Of a stretch of 12,400 bases of DNA, positions 6,111 to 12,400 are shown piece after piece. Made by a program: the position numbers and the translations under genes. The notes under the pieces are model-generated. The model saw nothing but the letters and a program-made list of their open reading frames with translations. It was not told the DNA's origin and ran no database searches. Numbering within the stretch: position 1 is the first letter of the stretch; every line of letters begins with the position of its first letter. This stretch comes from Candidatus Woesebacteria bacterium (lineage in GTDB: Bacteria > Patescibacteriota > Microgenomatia > UBA1406 > GWC2-37-13): contig JAGOLU010000019.1 in assembly GCA_017993865.1 (NCBI GenBank), positions 1 to 12,400 on the forward strand, read 5' to 3'.

Positions 6111-7385
6111 ATGGGTCAATTGAAGAAAAATCTCATCTTGCTTACACCACAGATACGGTCACTCCTGATGTTTTTGTTCTTCATATTTCTCCCTACTCAA
6201 CTTGCAAAGCACTTTTGGCCTTCGTGGAGTTATATTCAGGGAATCCGGATTGATTATCTCTCGCCCACAATCTCAATAATGGATATATTGACTTTTGCTG
6301 TGTTGGCGACCCATATTGACTCTATCGTACAACTCTTGAGATCAGCTTCTAAAAACATTTTGATTACTTTGGGGCTTCTGGTTTTGTTAAACACGCTATT
6401 TTCTCTCAATCCCACGCTCACGCTTTTATCATGGGTGCACCTTTTGTATGGCATGCTGGTCTTGCTTATTATCGTGAGAGAGGCTAACACGTATCTCCTT
6501 CCGATCCTTATGGGTCTCTCTATTGGGTCTGCGATCCAGCTTGCACTGGTGTTTCAGCAATTTATGTATCAATCCTCCTTGCAGGGTGTGTGGTATTGGT
6601 TGGGAGAACGGAGAATTATTTTGTCCCTGCCTGATGTGGCAAAAATATCAGTATATGGCCGTGAATATTTGCGCCCCTATGGGACATTCTCTCATCCCAA
6701 CGCTCTCGGCGGGTTCTATGCGTTGCTCTTTTTCTTCATCCACATAGTCAAGAATCAGGCGTATGCGCGCAAATATACTAGGCTCGCAAACATTACTTTA
6801 TTTCTCTGTCCGTTTCTCATCGTTCTCTCATTTTCAAAAGTGGCAATTTTATCGTTTGTCGTGGGGAGTTTGATACTTGTCTGGGGAGATTATGCATATC
6901 GAAAGTGCATTCTCTGTTTGGTGGCTCGATCGACCGGACTCATTATGCTTTTTCTTATGTTTACTATCCCCATTGGCGATCCGTACAGTTTGCAAAAGCG
7001 TTTAGTGCTCGTGGGTAATGCTCTGCAGGTGATTTTGCAGAATCCTCTGTGGGGAGTTGGCTTGGGGAATTACATTTTGTCGCAGAGTTCGATACAGATT
7101 CTGCCCCGCTTTATGCCTCTGTACCAACCCGTTCACAATATCTTTTTGCTGATCTTTGCCGAAATCGGGCTTGGAGGAGTGATGATATTCTACTTTCTGA
7201 TGCGACAGATGAAGATGATTTTCTTAACGACTCTACGAATCGTACCTGTACTTATGGTCATTGGTATTACTGGATTGTCTGACCACTATTGGGTGACCTT
7301 ACCACAGACACAACTTCTCTTGTTGTTTGTTGTAGTGTATATCCTAAACCCAAGAGCTCTTCATCTTTCTCAAAAAGTAGGCTGA
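6111..7385 (+). CDS. O-antigen ligase/polymerase-like membrane protein
   Basis: The 424 residues form a polytopic membrane protein with about ten or more hydrophobic helices. The signature is that of the O-antigen ligase (WaaL/Wzy-like) family. A periplasmic stretch holds REYLRPYGTFSHPN (184-197), then comes NPLWGVGLGN (311-320), and then QPVHN (339-343) with E351 in a following AEIG. In WaaL-type enzymes a conserved Arg and the His of this HN motif are needed to transfer an undecaprenyl-linked glycan to its acceptor. Here the likely counterparts are R184 or R188 and H342. In a cell without lipopolysaccharide the acceptor could be a protein or another surface glycan; this is inference. The ATG at 6111 is chosen over a TTG at 6075 because the promoter-like boxes fall between them. 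No glycosyltransferase genes adjoin it. tRNA-Gln follows 41 bp downstream. Confidence 0.85.
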   Translation: MGQLKKNLILLTPQIRSLLMFLFFIFLPTQLAKHFWPSWSYIQGIRIDYLSPTISIMDILTFAVLATHIDSIVQLLRSASKNILITLGLLVLLNTLFSLNPTLTLLSWVHLLYGMLVLLIIVREANTYLLPILMGLSIGSAIQLALVFQQFMYQSSLQGVWYWLGERRIILSLPDVAKISVYGREYLRPYGTFSHPNALGGFYALLFFFIHIVKNQAYARKYTRLANITLFLCPFLIVLSFSKVAILSFVVGSLILVWGDYAYRKCILCLVARSTGLIMLFLMFTIPIGDPYSLQKRLVLVGNALQVILQNPLWGVGLGNYILSQSSIQILPRFMPLYQPVHNIFLLIFAEIGLGGVMIFYFLMRQMKMIFLTTLRIVPVLMVIGITGLSDHYWVTLPQTQLLLLFVVVYILNPRALHLSQKVG

Positions 7386-7402
7386 TGTGACAATGTATAG
7401 GG

Positions 7403-7408
7403 TATAAT
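7403..7408 (+). promoter_or_regulatory. -10 box for tRNA-Gln
   Basis: A perfect TATAAT lies 18 nt before the first tRNA base. This puts transcription near 7415 and gives a leader of about 12 nt, much as at tRNA-Asn. No good -35 box at 16-18 nt was seen. Confidence 0.5.
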
Positions 7409-7426
7409 TCTTATGAGCATTCACTT

Positions 7427-7500
7427 TGGGAGATCGTCTAACGGTAGGACAACAGACTCTGAATCTGTTTATCGGGGTTCGAATCCCTGTCTCCCAGCCA
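7427..7500 (+). tRNA. tRNA-Gln (anticodon CTG), CCA encoded
   Basis: The acceptor TGGGAGA pairs with TCTCCCA over 7 bp. The D-arm is GTCT/GGAC with loop AACGGTA. The anticodon stem ACAGA/TCTGT holds the loop CTCTGAA, giving anticodon CTG for the CAG codon. The T-arm is CGGGG-TTCGAAT-CCCTG. The discriminator is G and CCA is encoded at 7498-7500. The weak first pair T1-A72 is typical of tRNA-Gln. It reads CAG only; a separate TTG-anticodon tRNA for CAA would be expected elsewhere. Confidence 0.95.
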
Positions 7501-7501
7501 A

Positions 7502-7507
7502 TATACT
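7502..7507 (+). promoter_or_regulatory. -10-like box for the aldo/keto reductase
   Basis: TATACT begins two bases after the tRNA-Gln CCA end and lies 12 nt before the ATG at 7520. It would give a leader of about 5 nt. Read-through from the tRNA promoter followed by tRNA processing is an alternative. Confidence 0.35.
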
Positions 7508-7519
7508 GTTCTTAAACCT

Positions 7520-8389
7520 ATGATCATTCCTACTAAAAAACTCAAAACCGGATTTGAAATGCCCATATTTGGCCTTGGCACATGGCAGATGGGAGGCAGA
7601 GAAACGCATGACGAGAGTAATGACGACGCCAAAGATATTACCGCGATCCAAGAGGCTGTTGCACTCGGTATTACTCACATCGATACTGCAGAAAGCTACG
7701 CGGAAGGATATGCGGAGACGCTCATGGGGCAAGCTCTCCGGGGATATGATCGGTCAAAACTCTTCTTGGTATCCAAAGTGCACAGAGATAACTTGGGGTA
7801 TGAGAATGTGCTGAAATCATGCGAAAGGTCCCTCAAGAACATGCAAACAAATTATCTAGATCTCTATCTTATCCATGCACCGAGTGAGGTAGTTCCTCTC
7901 TCAGAAACTCTCCGCGCGATGGACAAGCTTGTAGAAGATGGGATGATCAAAAATATTGGAGTAAGCAACTTCAAAACCAGTCGCTTGAGAGAAGCACAAG
8001 GACTAACTAAAAACAAAATAACCGTTAACCAAGTATATTACAACCTTGTCATCAGAGAACCAGAGGGAGAGGGGTTGCTTGATTACTGTCAAAATAATGA
8101 TGTGCTTCTCGAGGCATATAGACCACTGGATAAAGGAATGCTACTTGCGGAGCCGCGGCTTATTTTGCAACAATTAGCTAAAAAATATTCCAAGACTCCT
8201 GCACAGATCGCAATCAATTGGCTTATCTCGCAAACCAACGTGGTGACTATAGCTAAGACGTCTTCTGTCGCACACCTCAAAGAGAATCTAGGTGCAATCG
8301 GGTGGAACATGGAGCAAGAAGACATTGAGGAACTGCGTATAAACTTCCCACACCAAAGGGTTCGGTCTGACAATTTGCCCCTTAGATAG
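7520..8389 (+). CDS. Aldo/keto reductase family oxidoreductase
   Basis: The 289 residues match a single-domain (beta/alpha)8 aldo/keto reductase, a cytoplasmic NAD(P)H-dependent enzyme that reduces aldehydes and ketones. The catalytic tetrad is complete: D55 and Y60 in IDTAESY, K86 in VSKVH, and H119 in LYLIHAPS. The opening MPIFGLGTWQMGG is the usual strand with Gly-Thr-Trp. NIGVSNF and VNQVYYN are the typical central strands. The C-terminal AKTSSVAHLKEN corresponds to the region that binds the cofactor's adenosine phosphate, where many members have IPKTS. An insert of about 10 residues after QMGG (RETHDESNDDAKD) is longer than usual in loop 1. The physiological substrate is not predictable. 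It lies 19 bp downstream of tRNA-Gln and 65 bp before the serine hydrolase, which has its own -10 box. Confidence 0.93.
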   Translation: MIIPTKKLKTGFEMPIFGLGTWQMGGRETHDESNDDAKDITAIQEAVALGITHIDTAESYAEGYAETLMGQALRGYDRSKLFLVSKVHRDNLGYENVLKSCERSLKNMQTNYLDLYLIHAPSEVVPLSETLRAMDKLVEDGMIKNIGVSNFKTSRLREAQGLTKNKITVNQVYYNLVIREPEGEGLLDYCQNNDVLLEAYRPLDKGMLLAEPRLILQQLAKKYSKTPAQIAINWLISQTNVVTIAKTSSVAHLKENLGAIGWNMEQEDIEELRINFPHQRVRSDNLPLR

Positions 8390-8442
8390 GCTTCTTTGCA
8401 TATTCTTTTTTATATCTGCCCACATATTACGGCTGATGAAAC

Positions 8443-8448
8443 TATAAT
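8443..8448 (+). promoter_or_regulatory. -10 box for the serine hydrolase
   Basis: A perfect TATAAT is followed by exactly 6 nt (GAACAA) and the GTG at 8455, so a leaderless mRNA beginning with GTG is predicted. The spacing is identical to that at the HD-domain gene. No -35 box is clear. Confidence 0.6.
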
Positions 8449-8454
8449 GAACAA

Positions 8455-9438
8455 GTGAGAACTATCCGTTACCTAAAAAAATCGCGACGTAAATCTAAAT
8501 GGAGATTCCTTACCATAGGTTTGCTAGCTCTCTTGATGGGTGACCTTGCCGCGCTTGGCATCACCTTTCTCTATCACCCGTCACCTCAGCAGCAGTTGCT
8601 GGTACAGAACCAAAACTTAGTCGCGGTGAAGGGCGCCAATATCTCTCCCCCTGCACATGACATTGTGACTTCGAGCTTAGAGCTTGGTCGAATCATAGAA
8701 TATGCGCTGAGCGACACCTCGGGGGATTATGGCATCTCTCTCAAGAATCTCAAAACCAACGAGCACTACACACGAGAAGGTCACAAGAAATTTGATACAG
8801 CGAGCTTATACAAACTTTGGGTAATGGCCACTGTATACGACCAAATTAATAAGGGTACGTTGGATGAGAGTGATGTTCTCAGCCAAGATGTGGGCGTATT
8901 GAATAGTAAATTCAATATCGCTACAGAATCTGCAGAACTGACCGAGGGGACAATAACATTCACCGTGGCTGACGCGCTGGAGGCGATGATTACCAAGTCA
9001 GATAATTACGCGGCGTTGCTTCTTTCAGAGAGAGTCCGCCTTGCCTCGGTCGCCTCATTCCTCAAAGGTAATGGCTTCAGCGAGTCGAGCGTTGGCACCA
9101 CAGGTGGCGCACCAATGTCTACTCCCCACGACATCTCTCTATTCTTCGAGAAACTGTATAACGGCGAACTTGTAAACCCTGCATATGCTGAAAAAATGCT
9201 GGTACTCCTGAAGGCACAGCAAGTTAACCATAAGATTCCTAAGTATTTGTCTGATGCTGTGGTGATAGCTCACAAGACAGGTGAGCTCGACGGGTTCACC
9301 CATGACGCAGGTATCGTTTATACAGATACAGGAGACTACGTGCTTGTTATCCTCTCAAAAAGCAACGATCCTCGTGCAGCCGAAGAGGTTCTGGCGCGAA
9401 CCTCCGAGTCAATATATACCTATTTCATTTCACAATAA
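8455..9438 (+). CDS. Membrane-anchored class A beta-lactamase-like serine hydrolase
   Basis: The 327 residues start with a Lys/Arg-rich cytoplasmic tail (residues 1-17) and one hydrophobic segment (about 18-40) without a lipobox or clear cleavage site. The catalytic domain is therefore probably anchored outside the membrane. The penicillin-recognising fold motifs are present and in order: SxxK as S117-L-Y-K120, SDN at 182-184, and KTG at 274-276. This matches the Beta-lactamase2-type family. The deacylating omega-loop motif ExxLN of true class A beta-lactamases is not visible between SDN and KTG; that region reads GGAPMSTPHD instead. The protein may thus be a D,D-peptidase or peptidoglycan-related hydrolase rather than a resistance enzyme, although antibiotic hydrolysis cannot be excluded. 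The GTG start is supported by the TATAAT box 6 nt upstream. It ends 8 bp from the stop of the convergent ABC transporter. Confidence 0.88.
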   Translation: MRTIRYLKKSRRKSKWRFLTIGLLALLMGDLAALGITFLYHPSPQQQLLVQNQNLVAVKGANISPPAHDIVTSSLELGRIIEYALSDTSGDYGISLKNLKTNEHYTREGHKKFDTASLYKLWVMATVYDQINKGTLDESDVLSQDVGVLNSKFNIATESAELTEGTITFTVADALEAMITKSDNYAALLLSERVRLASVASFLKGNGFSESSVGTTGGAPMSTPHDISLFFEKLYNGELVNPAYAEKMLVLLKAQQVNHKIPKYLSDAVVIAHKTGELDGFTHDAGIVYTDTGDYVLVILSKSNDPRAAEEVLARTSESIYTYFISQ

Positions 9439-9446
9439 CACAGAGG

Positions 9447-12308
9447 CTATTCGTACCTGAGTGCATCAAGCGCACTTATCCTCGTGGCACGAGAAGCAGG
9501 ATACATTCCTGTTACAAAACCCACTACTAATGAAAGTGCTACAATGAGGATAACGAAGTCGATCGGGAGATATGATATGTTTATAAATCCAGCTCCTCTA
9601 CTAACCGATACCACAGATATAACTAAGGATAACAACCGTCCCGCTACGATACCCATAATGAGCCCCATGATTCCTCCAAGTATACCCATGACCATCGATT
9701 CTGCGAGGAAGAGCTCCTTTACTTCTTTCGAAACCATCCCTACCGCTTTCATCATACCTACCTCATGGGTACGTTCGAGCATGGATACGGTTAGTGTATT
9801 AAACATTCCAAGTGCTGCCACAGAGAGTGCGACTACCCCCAATACCGAAAGGAGCAACCTAATTGATGCAAACAAACCTTCAATCTGCGCGATCGTATCC
9901 ACAACTGAAGTTGTTCTAAATCCGAGAGACTCCAATTGTTTACGTATATGTGCGACATTATCTTGCGAGTCTACCACCACCTTTGCTTGTGAATAATACT
10001 GAAGTCCGAGTTCTTGTGTATCCTCAATGCGAGAGTATAAGATTGGCACATTACTTTCGGTGGTAACACCACTAATAGTATATTCCAAAAAGTTTGTCTC
10101 AAGCTTTTGGTTGAGTGTTGTATTGGTGGCGACTAACGCCAACTCTATCGTTTTACCGGTTGCGGTTTTAGGATCTAAGCCCAGGACATCAAGTAGGGTT
10201 GCGTTCACGTATGCATACCGTTTGGTGTCTGTCGAAAGCTGCATCTGTTTTGTATTGGAGTTCGCGGCAACAAGCGTGAGCTCTTTGAGCTGTCTTTCCA
10301 CCAAAGATGCCTGATCTGTTGCTTCTAGTACAGGAGTTGGAGTTTCTACTGACGCAATAAGGGTTTTCTTCTTCAAGTCAGAAGGAGAGAAATCAGTCTC
10401 AATATTTATTACTGCAATATATCCTTGTTTTATCTTTTGGGTTCCTCGTAAATCTAAGACCTGTTCATACTTGTCGTTTGACGCGCAAACTCCATTACAC
10501 ACCTTCTCTTTCCAGAGAGGAAAATCTGATTGAATCCAATAACCAAAGGTTTCATTCTGGTCTGCGGGTTTTATTTGACCGTATTCTTTATTCCCGTCAT
10601 ACGCGTCACCCCATACTAAGGATCCACTTGCCGTTGCAAGTTTTGTATACCCCAAGACGGCCGATGTTGTGGCTGGTCCTTCACGTACTCGTAAGAAATC
10701 CTCTGAGGCCTGATATTTTACCGCGCTTATTGTCTTGCCTTTTGAAGGAGAAGAAGCGGATACGTCCACACTCTGGTCAAATGATTGGGTGGCCTTCACA
10801 TTGACCCGAGAGCCTGTATCGAATACAGATCCATACGCTGGGCGTATGGCAGATTCTTTCAGATAGTCGGGACTCACTCCGTATACCGCGACATCAGTGG
10901 TTGCGCTATTGCTGCGGACTTTCCCTACTATTCCAATGACGGGGAGCACTTTAGTTACTCCAGAAAGAGCGCGCATATCAGCTAATGATTTGTCTGTCAG
11001 TGTCACGTTGCTTGCTATAATAGGAGAAACATCTATTTGTTTTGTCTCTTCGAGGCGTGCTACGCGAGAAATAACAAGCTGTTCAACACCATATCCAATA
11101 GAGATAAGGAATACAATCAAACATATGCCAATCGCCATTCCGCCTATAGTGACAAATGTGCGGGTTTTTTTTGCAAACATATTTTTGACCGCCATCTCAA
11201 TAAGGTCAGATTTTCGAATAGATGCATCGGGAGCTAAGGATACGTCTTCAATAACCTCTTTTGGCTTAAGTATGGGGATAAAACGGCCTATTCTAGACCG
11301 TAAGACATCAATGCCACGAGCAACAAAGAAATAGAATAAATACCCGGAAAACCGAAAGAGATGAATCGTTTCTCTGATAAATGCCCTTAATGGTCCAATG
11401 GGGTCCTTGCGCTTTTTAAAAAATCCTGAGAACTGTTTAATTACTGCTTTGTTGGTTCCAGACTTTGAGGCAACCGTGGTAGTCACACTTTGAGCCTCAG
11501 CTGGCAACCTCGACTGAGCTTGACTAATATTGTCTATAATCTGAGTCTTGAGTTTTTGGAGATCTTCACTCTTGGTGTTACTGTTGCCTATGATTTTGCC
11601 GTCAAACATTTGCACCACTTGTGTTGTGTAATCAACATTGTCAATATTGTGCGTCACCATGAGGATTGTTTTACCTGCTGCCGAGAGTGATGCAAAAAGC
11701 TGCATGAGTTCTACTCCACTTCGATAGTCAAGATTCCCTGTTGGCTCATCAGCTATGATAATATCGGGATTATTGAGCAATGCCCGTGCCAGTGAAACTT
11801 TTTGCTGTTGACCTGATGATAGCTCCATAGGACGGTAGTCTGCCCACTCATACATACCCACTCTCTCTAATTGTTCTTTTGCGAGTGCTAAGGCTTTCCT
11901 GCGTGGATGTCCTAACAAAGAACCCATGAAGGCAACATTCTCGATAACGCTCAGTGATTTTATCCAATTCGACTGCTGGTAAATCATCCCTATTGTTTTC
12001 TTTCTAAATCTTGCCCTACCATCTTCATCTAGGAGATATAGTTCTTGCCCTTTCAATATCACAAGACCCGTACTTGGCTTCTCTAAGCCAAGAACTATAT
12101 GTAAAAGCGTAGATTTACCACAGCCAGACGGTCCAAATAATGCGACAAATTCTCCCCGTTTTATCTTAAATTCAATTTTCCGCAGAACATCTACATTCTG
12201 AGACTTGACCACAAAGTACTTTGACAGATATCTGACTTCAATTATTGTGTCTTCGGTTGTCCTTGCCCGATCTGGTTCTTCGCGAGGTTGTGGTGGGACT
12301 GTGTTCAT
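9447..12308 (-). CDS. MacB-like ABC transporter, ATPase-permease fusion with extra SH3b domain
   Basis: This single 953-residue chain carries an N-terminal ABC ATPase followed by an FtsX/MacB permease. The ATPase has Walker A GPSGCGKST (59-67), Q-loop Q111, signature LSSGQ (163-167, Ser for the first Gly of LSGGQ), Walker B IIIADEP with E188, and H220. A 120-residue linker is partly basic and includes a hydrophobic stretch (about 318-332). The permease has TM1 at about 386-408, an extracytoplasmic region at about 409-810, and three further helices at about 811-838, 866-900 and 916-938. ERTHEVGMMKAVG (845-857) is the typical FtsX-type coupling segment. E. coli MacB has the same order in 648 residues, so this version is about 300 longer. 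Much of the excess is in the linker and in an SH3b-like insert (about 530-600). MacB-type proteins use ATP hydrolysis to move an extracytoplasmic stalk and drive export or wall enzymes. No MacA/TolC partner is in the window. Confidence 0.92.
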   Translation of the reverse strand: MNTVPPQPREEPDRARTTEDTIIEVRYLSKYFVVKSQNVDVLRKIEFKIKRGEFVALFGPSGCGKSTLLHIVLGLEKPSTGLVILKGQELYLLDEDGRARFRKKTIGMIYQQSNWIKSLSVIENVAFMGSLLGHPRRKALALAKEQLERVGMYEWADYRPMELSSGQQQKVSLARALLNNPDIIIADEPTGNLDYRSGVELMQLFASLSAAGKTILMVTHNIDNVDYTTQVVQMFDGKIIGNSNTKSEDLQKLKTQIIDNISQAQSRLPAEAQSVTTTVASKSGTNKAVIKQFSGFFKKRKDPIGPLRAFIRETIHLFRFSGYLFYFFVARGIDVLRSRIGRFIPILKPKEVIEDVSLAPDASIRKSDLIEMAVKNMFAKKTRTFVTIGGMAIGICLIVFLISIGYGVEQLVISRVARLEETKQIDVSPIIASNVTLTDKSLADMRALSGVTKVLPVIGIVGKVRSNSATTDVAVYGVSPDYLKESAIRPAYGSVFDTGSRVNVKATQSFDQSVDVSASSPSKGKTISAVKYQASEDFLRVREGPATTSAVLGYTKLATASGSLVWGDAYDGNKEYGQIKPADQNETFGYWIQSDFPLWKEKVCNGVCASNDKYEQVLDLRGTQKIKQGYIAVINIETDFSPSDLKKKTLIASVETPTPVLEATDQASLVERQLKELTLVAANSNTKQMQLSTDTKRYAYVNATLLDVLGLDPKTATGKTIELALVATNTTLNQKLETNFLEYTISGVTTESNVPILYSRIEDTQELGLQYYSQAKVVVDSQDNVAHIRKQLESLGFRTTSVVDTIAQIEGLFASIRLLLSVLGVVALSVAALGMFNTLTVSMLERTHEVGMMKAVGMVSKEVKELFLAESMVMGILGGIMGLIMGIVAGRLLSLVISVVSVSRGAGFINISYLPIDFVILIVALSLVVGFVTGMYPASRATRISALDALRYE
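10509..10721 (-). other. SH3b-like domain inserted in the extracytoplasmic region of the ABC transporter
   Basis: Residues about 530-600 include FLRVREGPATTSAVLGYTK (538-556), which matches the bacterial SH3 opening LNVRxGPSTxxxVIG. The later WGDAYDGNKEYGQIKPAD and FGYWIQSDF segments match the usual later strands (GxWxKV-type and GWVxxxYL-type endings). Bacterial SH3 domains often bind peptidoglycan stem peptides. Two cysteines, C604 and C608, follow just outside it and could form a disulfide. Confidence 0.7.
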
Positions 12309-12335
12309 AGCTTCAGAGAAATTTCATACTTCTGT

Positions 12336-12341
12336 ATTATA
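12336..12341 (-). promoter_or_regulatory. -10 box for the ABC transporter
   Basis: On the minus strand TATAAT lies 27 nt before the ATG at 12308. This is the only gene here with a -10 box and room for a real leader. The expected transcription start (about 12328) is next to a tiny reading frame, ATG AAA TTT CTC TGA (12313-12327), that ends 4 nt before the main ATG. Confidence 0.5.
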
Positions 12342-12400
12342 AATACACTCTAAATATACCATATTTGTGGTCACTTTTATCTCCCCAGTATTCCAAATAT

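Noticed and set aside
9484..9996. 170-codon plus-strand frame antisense to the ABC transporter
   Set aside because: It is Thr/Ser/Ile-rich and mirrors the permease helices of the real gene on the other strand.
1..12400. Search for CRISPR arrays, insertion sequences, phage genes or a defence island
   Set aside because: No regularly spaced repeats, transposase, integrase or nuclease gene was seen. The genes are ordinary metabolic, transport and envelope functions.

Overview
The window looks like a piece of a small, AT-leaning bacterial chromosome, most likely a Patescibacteria/CPR lineage. This is inference: there is no rRNA or marker gene here. The reasons are solitary genes rather than long operons, scattered single tRNA genes, an O-antigen-ligase-like protein whose N-terminus resembles versions I associate with Microgenomates-type genomes, no recognisable Shine-Dalgarno sequence in front of most starts, and no phage, IS, CRISPR or plasmid genes. 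Translation uses ATG/GTG starts and TAG/TAA/TGA stops in the ordinary way.

Layout. 1-786 (+): the 3' end of a CPBP (CAAX-type) intramembrane protease, then a SemiSWEET-type sugar transporter. 830-2472 (-): a four-helix membrane protein of unknown function and an unrecognised 367-residue soluble protein. 2473-2722 is the longest gene-free stretch (250 bp, divergent intergenic region). 2723-3232 (+): a GNAT acetyltransferase. 3300-3371 (-): tRNA-Asn(GTT), divergent from an HD-domain hydrolase (3448-4083, +). 4155-6026 (-): a P1B-type metal-transport ATPase with a TPC membrane motif, sharing an 84-bp divergent promoter region with an O-antigen ligase/polymerase-like membrane protein (6111-7385, +). 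7427-7500 (+): tRNA-Gln(CTG), then an aldo/keto reductase (7520-8389, +) and a membrane-anchored serine beta-lactamase-like hydrolase (8455-9438, +). The window ends with a 953-residue MacB-like ABC transporter (9447-12308, -) whose extracytoplasmic part carries an inserted SH3b-like domain. Its 3' end meets the serine hydrolase only 8 bp away.

How it fits together. Much of the content is envelope-related: membrane protease, sugar and metal transport, surface glycan ligation, a penicillin-binding-type serine hydrolase and a MacB-like transporter with a possible wall-binding domain. No multi-gene pathway or defence island is evident.

The most striking pattern is regulatory. In five or six genes a TATAAT-like -10 box lies only 6-7 nt before the chosen start codon, and in three others only 10-12 nt before it. 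This suggests leaderless or near-leaderless transcripts as the default in this genome. The pattern also settles several starts: GTG 1231, ATG 3448, ATG 6026, ATG 6111 and GTG 8455. The most unusual proteins are the SH3b-containing ABC transporter and the orphan 367-residue protein.
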